Of a DNA stretch of 12,874 nt, positions 1 through 7,039 are shown in pieces. The first letter of the stretch is position 1. Each line of letters begins with the position of its first letter. The stretch is taken from contig JAEYUO010000144.1 in NCBI GenBank assembly GCA_023432465.1, positions 1-12,874 of the forward strand. Reading direction: 5' to 3'. Source of the DNA: Planctomycetota bacterium (GTDB taxonomy: Bacteria > Planctomycetota > Phycisphaerae > Phycisphaerales > UBA1924). The notes under the pieces are model-generated. The model did not search any database and was not told the DNA's origin. It was given only the letters and a program-made list of their open reading frames with translations. The position numbers and the translations under genes are program-made.

Positions 1-36
1 GGGAATGGGGAATGGGGAATGGGGAATGGGGAGTGG
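1..36. repeat. G-rich heptamer tandem repeat (GGGGAAT) at window edge
   Basis: The unit GGGGAAT is repeated with a 7-base period about four to five times and decays into a variant copy (GGGGAGT). The array begins at base 1, so it probably continues outside the window. Four runs of GGGG separated by AAT fit the usual G-quadruplex pattern on the plus strand. No gene uses it; an open frame running through it has no coding character. A simple-sequence array or variable-number repeat is the safest name. Confidence 0.85.
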
Positions 37-192
37 AGCGAAACATCTGACCTCCGCTCGTCCGGGAGTGTCGGCAGTGGCCCCGAACCCAAATTACCTC
101 GCACCATCTTTGATTTCCTTGTCACAAACACACCTCGGCGCGCATCTGCAACGGTATCGGGGGTTGGGTGAGGCCCGTAAGGAGAAACGAAG
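37..192. other. Non-coding leader upstream of lipoprotein pair
   Basis: This stretch holds no convincing gene. It is locally less GC-rich around 90-130 (a run containing TTTGATTTCC and TTGTCA), where a promoter for the following lipoprotein genes would be expected, but no clean -35/-10 pair could be assigned. A strong ribosome-binding site, AAGGAG, lies at about 179-184 and serves the gene that starts at 193. Confidence 0.5.
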
Positions 193-654
193 ATGCGATG
201 TTACACGATGCTTGCCGCAGCGATACTCTTTGCTGTGTGTTCGGGCTGCCAAAGTTACCCCGCGGGCTCTCCGCGTTGCCCCGGAGGCCAGTTTGGGTCG
301 GGCCCAGTTGATACTGACGGCAACGGCAGCCCTGATGCTTTCGGAGTCTGGTGGGAATGGCTCTTTGTCACCGCTTGTACCATTCCGGGCGAAGATGTGG
401 GCGTCGCACTCTCAACGGAGATCTCTGGAGGTGTTCGCATCTATCGCCTGAACGTCTTTGATGGCCCCGCCACCGGCGAAACTTTCAAGATCGTCGACGT
501 GTACGATGCCATCAGCGCGATGGACCAGGTCTTCAAGCTCAGCGGCTATGACATGACCTACACGGAAACCAGCAACTACCGGGACTCCGTGAAGACCTGG
601 CTGATCGACAACTGGATTCCGGCGAGCGACTTCTACGCGAACACCGGCTATTGA
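193..654 (+). CDS. Small putative lipoprotein with a calcium-loop-like motif
   Basis: No family was recognised. The 153-residue product begins with a short charged end and a hydrophobic stretch (residues 5-16) ending in CSGC, so Cys19 could be lipidated, although the position three before it is Cys rather than the usual Leu. Residues 40-48 read DTDGNGSPD, the spacing of a DxDxNGxxD calcium-binding loop as seen in dockerin or thrombospondin type 3 repeats; only one copy is present. The rest is acidic and aromatic, without further membrane segments. The start is supported by AAGGAG eight bases upstream. It is followed after 34 bases by an aspartic-protease-like lipoprotein on the same strand, so the two may be co-transcribed. 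The function is unknown; an exported envelope protein is inferred. Confidence 0.72.
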   Translation: MRCYTMLAAAILFAVCSGCQSYPAGSPRCPGGQFGSGPVDTDGNGSPDAFGVWWEWLFVTACTIPGEDVGVALSTEISGGVRIYRLNVFDGPATGETFKIVDVYDAISAMDQVFKLSGYDMTYTETSNYRDSVKTWLIDNWIPASDFYANTGY

Positions 655-688
655 ATCATCGTGCCCGACGATCTCTTGGAACGATGCA

Positions 689-1732
689 ATGATGCGACAG
701 TCACGTCTTCTCGCAGCGGTAGCGGTGATCGCTGTCGCTGCCATTTCCTTAGGCGCGTGTGCGTCCCGGCACGCTTACTCACTGCCTGACAACCTCCGCT
801 TGAAGATCGACGGCCGTCCACTGGTAGACGGTCCAGAGGCGACCGTCTTGCCTCTAGCGGTCGAGAGCCTGGTGCCGATTGTGGAGTTGCAGATTGTTGG
901 GACGCATGGTCACAGCTCGTCCACGCGAGCGTTGGTTGATACCGGCGCGTTCATGTACATGGCGTTGCCCCACGCGATGGCTGAGAACGCTCGCCCTTGG
1001 ATCTGGCAAGACTCTATTGGACGCGTACGAACTTGGTCCTTTGGCAAGGAGTCGGGCTCGCTCGGCGTGATGACGCGAGTGGATATCGGGGAAAGCCGCC
1101 TCTCGCATGTACCTATCAACGTTGCCCCGAAGTCGAGCAACCTCCCCGGCACGATCCTTGGCTTGTCCGCTCTGTCGTTGTTTGATTCACTTGAGCTGGA
1201 TTGGGCGCGCGGTTCGTTGACACTCCTTCGACACGAGCCCGGGAGTACCGCCTCATGCGCCGACCTGTCAACTGCGCCGGGAGTCGTTCCGTTCCGCTGG
1301 TGGCACCCTCGGGGCGACGCGGCTGGCCGAGAAAACGGCGGAGTAGCGATCGGTGGCAAAGTCGCGGGAAGCGATGTTGAACTGTTGGTGGACACCGGGT
1401 GTGGTGGAGACTTGGTCCTCCCTCGCGGCCTCGCAGCAAAGGAGCCGTGGGTATCGGCACTCGAAGAGGATGGCTCGATCAACATCATTTCGGCAACGGG
1501 CACATCAAAGGCGAGGCGTTTCAAGCTGCGCCGACCCATCAGCATCGGCGGCGAGTCGTTCACCGACCTCCTCGTGGCGGTCTTCGACGACTCGATGCTC
1601 CCACCGGGCGCAACAGCGCTGCCCATTCTCGGCGCGCCTGTTCTGCGGCGGTTCGAGCGCGTCACAATCGACTTTGCCAATGAACGAGTGATTTTGGATG
1701 CTCGACTGCCTCCGGCGAAAGTCCGACCGTGA
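689..1732 (+). CDS. Lipoprotein with two retropepsin-like aspartic protease domains
   Basis: The 347-residue product has a lipoprotein signal: a hydrophobic run (residues 7-21) and the lipobox LGAC, with Cys24 as the lipidated residue. Two aspartic protease signatures follow, LVDTGA with Asp84 and LVDTGC with Asp235, each followed by a hydrophobic-Pro stretch (MALP, LVLP) as in the Asp_protease_2/gag-asp_protease families. Retropepsin-like enzymes normally dimerise to bring two aspartates together; here both halves are on one chain, so a pseudo-dimeric, pepsin-like arrangement is inferred. The C-terminal half has the typical ILGAPVLRRF segment (hydrophobic-hydrophobic-Gly) followed by VTIDFANERVIL. 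It would act on proteins or peptides outside the cytoplasmic membrane; the substrate is unknown. ATG codons sit at both 689 and 692 and only a weak ribosome-binding site precedes them. Confidence 0.87.
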   Translation: MMRQSRLLAAVAVIAVAAISLGACASRHAYSLPDNLRLKIDGRPLVDGPEATVLPLAVESLVPIVELQIVGTHGHSSSTRALVDTGAFMYMALPHAMAENARPWIWQDSIGRVRTWSFGKESGSLGVMTRVDIGESRLSHVPINVAPKSSNLPGTILGLSALSLFDSLELDWARGSLTLLRHEPGSTASCADLSTAPGVVPFRWWHPRGDAAGRENGGVAIGGKVAGSDVELLVDTGCGGDLVLPRGLAAKEPWVSALEEDGSINIISATGTSKARRFKLRRPISIGGESFTDLLVAVFDDSMLPPGATALPILGAPVLRRFERVTIDFANERVILDARLPPAKVRP

Positions 1733-1792
1733 CTGGACCTCCTCTCCGAACTGGATTTGGCGCAGGTTGCCGCGTCAGCACAAAGTGATGGA

Positions 1793-2680
1793 TCACCCCT
1801 CGACGCGCTGCTTCCACATCGCCACCACGCTCTTCTTCGTCAGGTCATACCGCAGCGGCGTCACCGTCGTCACCTTGCGGAAGATCTGCTCGACATCGCT
1901 CCCCTCGTTGGTCGTGCGGAAGTCGAGCCCGTGCCCCGAGGCCCAGTAGTACACATCGCCCCCTGGCGAGATGCGCTTCTCATACTTGTCATTCAGCCCG
2001 TGCGTGTTCATCGGGCACACGCGCACGGGGTAGCGGTACTTGGCCTCGGCCTCCGGCGAATCGAGCGCGGTGACGGGCACGTTGATTGACACGCACGCGT
2101 GCTGCTCGGGCAGGCCCCACCGCCCACTGGCCGGAGTCTTCGGGCAGTTCTTCAGCACCTGCTCGATCGCCCGCCGCGCATGGCGTGCGCCCGCGCGGAA
2201 GTCGGTCTTGCCCATCCCCCCCGTGCCGATGTGCAGGCTCACCGCGATCGACGGAATTCCCAGAAACGCCCCCTCCAAAGCCGCGGCCACCGTCCCCGAA
2301 TAAATCACATTGATCCCCACATTCGCGCCCGCGTTCATCCCGGAGATCAAGAGATCCGGCTTCGAGCCCCCGCCGAACTTCTCGGGCCAGATCGCGGCGA
2401 TCGCCAGCTTCACGCAGTCCGCCGGTCGGCCATCGACCGCGACGCCGGTCATCGTCTCGACCCCGCCCCACCCCAGCCGGTCCTCACGCACCATCAGCGG
2501 CTCGTGGAACGTCACGCCGTGACTGGTGGCGGACTGCACCGTCAGCGGCGCGATTGGTGTGACCTCGCCAAGAGCCCCGCCACTTTCAGCAAACTCCCCG
2601 TGCGAATCGACCAGGGCCTCATACAGAGCCTGGATTCCCGGGGCGCGGAGACCGTCATCGTTGGTAAGCAGGATGCGCAT
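1793..2680 (-). CDS. surE: 5'/3'-nucleotidase SurE
   Basis: SurE is a metal-dependent phosphatase that removes phosphate from nucleoside 5'- and 3'-monophosphates and can shorten polyphosphate; it acts in the cytoplasm. The N-terminus MRILLTNDDG carries the metal-binding Asp8-Asp9, Ser50 (in VQSATS) fits the third ligand, and Asn116 in SGMNAGANVG the fourth, followed by the family motif VIYSGTVAAALEG. At 295 residues it is longer than the roughly 250 of E. coli SurE, mainly through an expanded segment after the first helix and one around 145-190. The usual Ser-Gly after the metal-binding Ser is Ser-Ala here. No strong ribosome-binding site is visible. It starts 22 bases after the zinc-ribbon membrane protein gene on the same strand and is probably the last gene of the antitoxin-toxin transcript. 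It converges with the aspartic protease gene. Confidence 0.97.
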   Translation of the reverse strand: MRILLTNDDGLRAPGIQALYEALVDSHGEFAESGGALGEVTPIAPLTVQSATSHGVTFHEPLMVREDRLGWGGVETMTGVAVDGRPADCVKLAIAAIWPEKFGGGSKPDLLISGMNAGANVGINVIYSGTVAAALEGAFLGIPSIAVSLHIGTGGMGKTDFRAGARHARRAIEQVLKNCPKTPASGRWGLPEQHACVSINVPVTALDSPEAEAKYRYPVRVCPMNTHGLNDKYEKRISPGGDVYYWASGHGLDFRTTNEGSDVEQIFRKVTTVTPLRYDLTKKSVVAMWKQRVEG

Positions 2681-2702
2681 GCGCGAGTGTAGGGGCCGGA
2701 GA

Positions 2703-3443
2703 TCAGGGGGCCCTCAGGTGTTCGGGCCCATCTGGTTCTGCGCGGAGGCGGACAATGACGGCCTCTTCGCTGCGACGGAACGAGCGCCAGAACGCCGCCA
2801 ACACAACGATGCCGAGTGCCAACCCCCCGATGACGAACGGACGGTGCGACCGCACGGCGTGGATGTTTGAGACACTCGCCCAAGTAAGTTCATCTCCGAA
2901 CCAGGCCCAGAGAGTGATCGCCAGCGATGCGAAGCAACCCGTCAGCAGCACCCCACAGGCCATCTTCCGAAACGCGAGTGAGCCAAACCGCACCTGTCCC
3001 CAAATAACCACCCATAGCGCAAGGCTGGCAATCACGAAGTGGAGACTCAAGACGTCAGTACCAAAGGCAATAAACCTCTCCGGGTGAGCGGAGAGCGCCC
3101 ATGCCCGGGCGTGCTCGAATCCGCTTGCCCTGCACAGCACGTACCACATCGCTGCCGGAATGAGCTGAATCGGTATCATCGCCATGGCGTACAGGCAGAT
3201 GTTCAGGGCGGCTCGCAGTGACCACCGGGTCCGTCGTCTTACGCTGATGATCGCATCCGATGGCGCCGGGCTTCCACACTCTGGGCATCGCGCAACACGA
3301 GAGAGACCCCTGCGTGAATAACTGCATTGAGAGCAGACATCCAACGGCAACCGCACATACCGCGGCTCAAACGAGCCAAGCACCAGTGCAATGCCGCTGA
3401 TGAATCCCAGAACCGCCGCGAGCTCGATGAACATCCCCGACAT
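2703..3443 (-). CDS. Zinc-ribbon multi-pass membrane protein
   Basis: The 246-residue product has an N-terminal membrane segment (about 5-24), then a zinc ribbon formed by Cys37-x2-Cys40 and Cys53-x2-Cys56 (CSQC...CPEC), then about four more hydrophobic segments (roughly 78-104, 128-150, 160-181 and 202-219) and a charged C-terminal tail. This layout, with a Tyr after the first CxxC and a Gly-Leu before the second knuckle, resembles uncharacterised membrane proteins seen often in Planctomycetota; that resemblance is recalled, not searched. The start is supported by GGAG six bases upstream, and this site sits in the 17-base gap after the toxin stop codon, so translation is probably coupled with the toxin transcript. 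Function is unknown; metal sensing or protein-protein contact through the ribbon is only a possibility. Confidence 0.82.
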   Translation of the reverse strand: MSGMFIELAAVLGFISGIALVLGSFEPRYVRLPLDVCSQCSYSRRGLSRVARCPECGSPAPSDAIISVRRRTRWSLRAALNICLYAMAMIPIQLIPAAMWYVLCRASGFEHARAWALSAHPERFIAFGTDVLSLHFVIASLALWVVIWGQVRFGSLAFRKMACGVLLTGCFASLAITLWAWFGDELTWASVSNIHAVRSHRPFVIGGLALGIVVLAAFWRSFRRSEEAVIVRLRAEPDGPEHLRAP

Positions 3444-3460
3444 CTACCGCTCCGCGAGGG

Positions 3461-3886
3461 TCAATCGGGCAAGATCTCAAACGAGCGCCGGCCGTGAAGG
3501 CGATAGAACCGAAACTCCGAGTCGAGTGTGAATACGACTCGAGTGTTTATCGCTTCGGCAAGGGCAACCAGCGAGGCATCGGCAAAGTCCAGAGGCCGGT
3601 CTTGATACTTCGACATCAACTCAGCAGCACGCGCCAGTCCTTCGGGGCTATGCGGCGCAATCGCAAACCCTCCCGCCCGGATCATGTTGAAGATCGCTTG
3701 CTGCGACCGCCAGGCGCGGCGGCGACCAGCTCGCATTCCGGCCAGGTGGATCGCCTCGGTGAGAATCGGCAGAGTCGTGATGAGTTCAGACCGCAGTGAC
3801 TTCACCGTTGCTCGACAGGCCTCGTGCCACGCATCCCGAGGATCGATCAGCGCGACGATCGGTCCGGTATCGATGAGAGTGATCAC
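3461..3886 (-). CDS. PIN-domain ribonuclease toxin (VapC-like)
   Basis: The 141-residue product fits a PIN-domain endoribonuclease, the toxin half of VapBC-type modules, which cleaves RNA using a divalent metal held by acidic residues. Asp6 in MITLIDTGP, Glu44 in the ILTEAIHL helix, Asp100/Asp103 in PLDFADASLVALAE and Asp122 in FTLDSEF match the conserved acidic set, so the active site looks intact. Length is normal for the family. The start ATG overlaps the stop of the upstream antitoxin gene by four bases (ATGA), the classic coupling of these pairs. It is followed after 17 bases by the zinc-ribbon membrane protein gene. The RNA target cannot be read from sequence. Toxin activity is inferred from family and context. 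Confidence 0.93.
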   Translation of the reverse strand: MITLIDTGPIVALIDPRDAWHEACRATVKSLRSELITTLPILTEAIHLAGMRAGRRRAWRSQQAIFNMIRAGGFAIAPHSPEGLARAAELMSKYQDRPLDFADASLVALAEAINTRVVFTLDSEFRFYRLHGRRSFEILPD

Positions 3887-4212
3887 GAGCGCTTCCCGCG
3901 CTTGGTCTTCGCGCGCCGCGCCCGCTCCTTTCGATCCTTCTCGACCAGGAGCGCCCCGAAGGCCTCTCCCGTTCGATCCGATCGCGTCCGCTCCCGGCGG
4001 CGCTCAGCGGCCTTGCCCGTTCCGCTATCCACCGAACCGATCAGGTGCTCAATGCGCTCGTACACCGTCTGGCCCGATGACTTGGAAGGGCGCTTCCGCG
4101 ACACTTCGCGTATGGCGCGGCGGATCACCTCTGATGGCGATTCCCCCGATTCCCGCGCAGTGCGGTCAAGCAGTTCATTGGTCTCATCGTCAAGTCGCAC
4201 GGAACGGATCAC
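3883..4212 (-). CDS. Ribbon-helix-helix antitoxin of the PIN toxin pair
   Basis: The product reads as a ribbon-helix-helix DNA-binding antitoxin: a short strand IRSVRLDDET, then two helices (NELLDRTARESG and SPSEVIRRAIREV), followed by a long, highly charged, Lys/Arg-rich tail that is likely to wrap the toxin. The frame is open to a GTG at 4248, but the GTG at 4212 is preferred: it has a good AAGGGAG six bases upstream, it places the beta-strand right at the N-terminus as usual, and it leaves the two operator-like boxes at 4240-4269 outside the gene. This gives 109 residues instead of 121. It overlaps the toxin gene by four bases. It would neutralise the toxin and repress its own promoter. 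The long basic C-terminus is larger than in most RHH antitoxins. Confidence 0.88.
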   Translation of the reverse strand: MIRSVRLDDETNELLDRTARESGESPSEVIRRAIREVSRKRPSKSSGQTVYERIEHLIGSVDSGTGKAAERRRERTRSDRTGEAFGALLVEKDRKERARRAKTKRGKRS

Positions 4213-4239
4213 GGCCGGCTCCCTTCGTTCAAGGCCGTT

Positions 4240-4269
4240 GTAATACACCCATGCCTAAGCGTAATACAC
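4240..4269 (-). promoter_or_regulatory. Probable antitoxin operator: two GTGTATTAC boxes, 21 bp apart
   Basis: On the minus strand GTGTATTAC occurs at 4269-4261 and again, identical, at 4248-4240. The 21-bp offset is two helical turns, so both boxes face the same side of the DNA. The core GTATTAC is nearly its own reverse complement, as expected for a site bound by an RHH dimer. The boxes lie 28 bases or more upstream of the preferred antitoxin start at 4212. The second box contains TATTAC, a possible -10 element. RHH antitoxins usually repress their own operon through such repeats; binding here is inferred. Confidence 0.6.
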
Positions 4270-4284
4270 GCCACCCAATGTGGC
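4270..4284 (-). terminator. Short hairpin after the transglutaminase gene (weak terminator candidate)
   Basis: GCCAC-CCAAT-GTGGC is a perfect 5-bp stem with a 5-base loop, extendable by one wobble pair on the minus strand. It lies 18 bases past the stop of the transglutaminase-like gene and next to the antitoxin operator boxes. It has no T-run after it on the minus strand, so it is at best a weak or factor-assisted terminator. Confidence 0.3.
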
Positions 4285-4285
4285 A

Positions 4286-4303
4286 CCCCCCCGCCCGCCC
4301 CCC
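4286..4303 (-). other. G-run with quadruplex pattern at the transglutaminase stop codon
   Basis: On the minus strand, which is the transcript strand, the sequence is six G, C, three G, C, seven G, starting at the last base of the stop codon of the transglutaminase-like gene (TAG, read 4305-4303). It fits the G3N1G3N1G3N1G3 quadruplex pattern with single-base loops. Such a structure in RNA could slow polymerase or exonuclease and insulate the downstream toxin-antitoxin operon. Folding is inferred, not shown. Confidence 0.5.
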
Positions 4304-6381
4304 TACTCATCCTCCCGCCCGATCCTGTCCCGCGTCATCTTCGCCTTGTTCCCCTCCCCCGCCGCGTCATACAGGTCCGCCAGCCGCGAGCCCACGCGAT
4401 AGAAGTTGCTCTGTGTCTCAAAGCCCGGCGAGAGCTGACCCGGCTTGCCGATCCGCCGGAACGCATCCTCAAACACCGGGATCGCCGCCGTCGCCGGCTT
4501 CCCCTCATCGGCCAGCAACCGCTCGATCGCCGCCAGCGCATCCACCACCACCGTCCCGTCCTCCGGATACCTGATCGCCACATCCTTCAGGATCGTCCAC
4601 GCCTTGCCCGGCTGGCCTTCCGCCGCCCACGCCTGGGCCTGATTGAACCGCGACCGCGCCACCAGGTCCGGCCGGCCCACAAACTGCTTCGCGCACCAGT
4701 CCCACAGGTCCGACTGCGCCTGTGCGCTCCCGCTCGTGCGGATCAACGGCGTCACGATCTCCACCGCGAAGTCGGGGAACTCACCGGCACACAGCCGCAT
4801 CACCGCGCGGCACCAGTCGTTCTTCTGCTTCGCGCTCATCTCCTTGAGCTCGCCCAGCCGCGCCGCCGCCAGCCACGCCGGCGCATACCCAGGCGCAGCG
4901 CTCGCCGCGGCCTGCAGCATCAACTCGTGCGTCGACAGATCCGCCGCCCGCGCAGCCGCCGTCGTCGGCGCAGGCCACGCCGCATCCGGCGCCGGCGGGT
5001 ACGTCGGCCCCGCACGTTCACGCTGCCGCTCCGCGCCGCTCCCGCCCTGCTGCGTCCGCGGCTGGGCAACCGCGAACACCCCGCGCACCTGCCCGATCCG
5101 CTCCGCCGCATCCACCAGCACGATCGCCGCGGCCAGATCCCGCGCCGAACTCTTTACCAGCCCCGCCGACAGCCCGATCTGCGAACTCGATACCACCCGC
5201 CCGCTCTGCGGGTCCGTCACGTTCCCCCGGATGTCCTCATACTCGTCGTATCGTCCCTCGCGGAAGTCCCACACCGTCCTGTCCCCCTTCCGCGACAAAT
5301 ACCCCACATACGCGTGCGCCACATCCGGCCCGGTCACCGTCACCTCAACCGTCGGGACGCCGATCGCCTTCCCGCAGTGCGCCGCAAAGAACGCCTGCTC
5401 CTCGCACACCCCACCCACCTTCTTGATGTTCTCCAGCGTGTACCCCCCATCGGCCTGCCATACCTTCTTCTCCCGCCCATACCGGAACGCCGCGGTGTCA
5501 TACGTGATCGACCCATACACCGTCCCGATGTTCCGGTTGTTCTGATACCGCCCCTGCGCCCAACGCAGGTCCGCCACCGTCGCCCGCGTGTTCACCGTGT
5601 GAATCAACAGTTCCGGCGGCGTCGTTCGCGGCGGAAACAGCATCCTCCCCGCGTTCTGCGCAAAGAAGTCAAACACCTCTACCACATCCAGCGCCTCCGC
5701 CGGGGGCAGCTCCGGCCCACGCGGCAGTCTCACCTCGCGCCCGCTCGATCGGTTCCGCTGGCGTTCCTTCTCCAGCTCCCGCACCTGCGCCGGTGTCAAC
5801 CCGTCCGGCCGGCGCGGCGGAAACCTCGCCTCATCAAACACCACGCACACCGCCGCGATCAGGTTCCCCAGTCCCGCACCATCCCCCACCGCCTTCGGCC
5901 GCTTCTCAATCAACTCCGCCAGCACGCCGTACACCGCCTCCGGCTTGTCCTGCGGGCCGACCGTCAACGCCAGCCGCCGCGCCAGCGCCGGGTTCTCCAG
6001 CAATGTCGGCATCACCCGCGCCCGAAGCTCCGGCTTGAGCGCATGAAGCTGGTTCAGGAGCCGCCGCCACGCCCCCGTCTCGATCAGCACATCCACCCGC
6101 TTGTCAAGGTCCGCGTGCGCGATCGCCAGGTCAAACAACCGGCTCATCTCCGCCGCGCTCGCCCCCAGATCGCGCGCATCCGGAAGCGCTCCCACGATCC
6201 CGTTCACCTCTGCAAGGATCGCATCCTCAAACGTCCGCGGCCCATCCTTCGCCCTCTCCGACGCAGGCTTCCCCGGCGCGACGCCGGGATCGCCAGCCTG
6301 CCCCGCCGTCGGGGCCGACAATCCCAGTCCCGCAACTGCCGCAACGACCAGAGAACCGAGGATACATGAGTGATGACGCAT
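4303..6381 (-). CDS. Exported transglutaminase-like protein with helical-repeat C-terminus
   Basis: The 692-residue product begins with a signal peptide (residues 1-29, hydrophobic 7-23, likely cleavage after GQA). A transglutaminase-like core lies at about 300-400: Cys326 in GGVCEEQAFF, His356 in AHAYVGY and Asp372 in VWDF form the expected Cys-His-Asp triad in the right order and spacing. The segment before it (about 30-290) is helical, and after about residue 470 the sequence looks like TPR-type helical repeats (LMLQAAASAAPGYAPAWLAA and onward), suggesting partner binding. The family includes proteases, peptide N-glycanases and cross-linking enzymes, so the reaction cannot be named. It would act in the periplasm or at the surface. 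The start has GGAG seven bases upstream. It follows tadA on the same strand with a 79-base gap, so it may have its own promoter. Confidence 0.88.
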   Translation of the reverse strand: MRHHSCILGSLVVAAVAGLGLSAPTAGQAGDPGVAPGKPASERAKDGPRTFEDAILAEVNGIVGALPDARDLGASAAEMSRLFDLAIAHADLDKRVDVLIETGAWRRLLNQLHALKPELRARVMPTLLENPALARRLALTVGPQDKPEAVYGVLAELIEKRPKAVGDGAGLGNLIAAVCVVFDEARFPPRRPDGLTPAQVRELEKERQRNRSSGREVRLPRGPELPPAEALDVVEVFDFFAQNAGRMLFPPRTTPPELLIHTVNTRATVADLRWAQGRYQNNRNIGTVYGSITYDTAAFRYGREKKVWQADGGYTLENIKKVGGVCEEQAFFAAHCGKAIGVPTVEVTVTGPDVAHAYVGYLSRKGDRTVWDFREGRYDEYEDIRGNVTDPQSGRVVSSSQIGLSAGLVKSSARDLAAAIVLVDAAERIGQVRGVFAVAQPRTQQGGSGAERQRERAGPTYPPAPDAAWPAPTTAAARAADLSTHELMLQAAASAAPGYAPAWLAAARLGELKEMSAKQKNDWCRAVMRLCAGEFPDFAVEIVTPLIRTSGSAQAQSDLWDWCAKQFVGRPDLVARSRFNQAQAWAAEGQPGKAWTILKDVAIRYPEDGTVVVDALAAIERLLADEGKPATAAIPVFEDAFRRIGKPGQLSPGFETQSNFYRVGSRLADLYDAAGEGNKAKMTRDRIGREDE

Positions 6382-6427
6382 AAGTCGCTCCAGCGTACCG
6401 GATCGGCAGGGGACACCTCAAGAACTA

Positions 6428-6433
6428 CTTATA
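6428..6433 (-). promoter_or_regulatory. Possible -10 element (TATAAG) before the transglutaminase gene
   Basis: In the 79-base gap upstream of the transglutaminase-like gene the minus strand reads TTCGTATAAGTAGTTC, an AT-rich island in GC-rich DNA. TATAAG matches a sigma-70 -10 box at five of six positions and lies about 46 bases before the ATG. No good -35 hexamer is found 16-18 bases further upstream, so this is a weak call. Confidence 0.25.
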
Positions 6434-6460
6434 CGAACAGCAGGGCCCGCCCGTCGCACA

Positions 6461-6988
6461 TCATCCGGCAACCGCGTCCCCGGCCGCGCTTCCGCCCCCC
6501 CGCCGCGACCGAAAGAACTCCCGCAGCACCGCCGCACACTCCTCCCCCATGACCCCCCCGATCGGCGCAACCCGGTGGTTCAGCCGTGCGTCCTCCGTCA
6601 GCCGCATCAGGCTGCCGCACGCCCCCGCCTTCGGGTCGGCGCACCCATACACCACGCGCCCCAGCCGCGCATTGACGATCAACCCGGCGCACATCGCGCA
6701 CGGCTCCAGCGTCACCACCAGCGTGCAGTGATTCAGCCGCCAGTCCCCTGTCGCCATCGCCGCCTGACGAATCGCCAGAAGCTCCGCATGAGCTGTCGGG
6801 TCCTTATCGAGATGCCGCCGGTTGTGCGCCGCCCCCAGCACCCGGCCCGACTCCGTCTCATACACCACCGCGCCCACCGGCACCTCTCCCGCTGCCGCCG
6901 CCGCGCGCGCAAGCTCCAGCGCGCGGGCCATGCTGGCGGTGTCGTGCCGTGTGGGGGACGTCGGAGGAATGGTGGGGGTGGGAGCCAT
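6461..6988 (-). CDS. tadA: tRNA adenosine(34) deaminase TadA
   Basis: TadA deaminates adenosine 34 of tRNA-Arg(ACG) to inosine in the cytoplasm, so that one tRNA reads CGU, CGC and CGA. The zinc and catalytic residues are present: His67 and Glu69 in AHAELLAI and Cys97-x2-Cys100 in TLEPCAMCAG, with the nearby NRRHLDKDPTAH substrate loop. The ATG at 6988 is chosen, giving 175 residues; the frame stays open to 7078 but that extension is low-complexity and not part of the family. An ATG at 6931 is also possible, since residues 2-19 are Pro/Thr-rich and unlike the usual N-terminus. No ribosome-binding site is obvious at any of these. The four-helix-bundle gene lies 50 bases upstream on the same strand. 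Confidence 0.96.
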   Translation of the reverse strand: MAPTPTIPPTSPTRHDTASMARALELARAAAAAGEVPVGAVVYETESGRVLGAAHNRRHLDKDPTAHAELLAIRQAAMATGDWRLNHCTLVVTLEPCAMCAGLIVNARLGRVVYGCADPKAGACGSLMRLTEDARLNHRVAPIGGVMGEECAAVLREFFRSRRGGGSAAGDAVAG

Positions 6989-7008
6989 GACGAGCAAACA
7001 AGTTGATG

Positions 7009-7039
7009 GCGTGAGAGGGTGATGCGGTGAGTGGGTGAT
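7009..7039. repeat. Tandem pair of GTGA-rich repeats between tadA and the four-helix-bundle gene
   Basis: GCGTGAGAGGGTGAT (7009-7023) is directly followed by GCGGTGAGTGGGTGAT (7024-7039), two near-identical 15- to 16-base units. The second unit ends on the first base of the stop codon of the four-helix-bundle gene. An inverted relative, ATCACCCCCCTCACGC, lies at 7497-7512 on the other side of that gene. Confidence 0.7.

Noticed and set aside
1785..1796. GTGAT-GG-ATCAC palindrome as a terminator between the convergent genes
   Set aside because: The loop of two bases is too small for an RNA hairpin, there is no T-run, and it overlaps the surE stop codon.
4927..6369. Long plus-strand open frame of 480 codons opposite the transglutaminase gene
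   Set aside because: Its product is an Arg/Pro/His-rich composition typical of the antisense of a GC-rich gene, with no domain; the minus-strand gene has a signal peptide and full catalytic triad.
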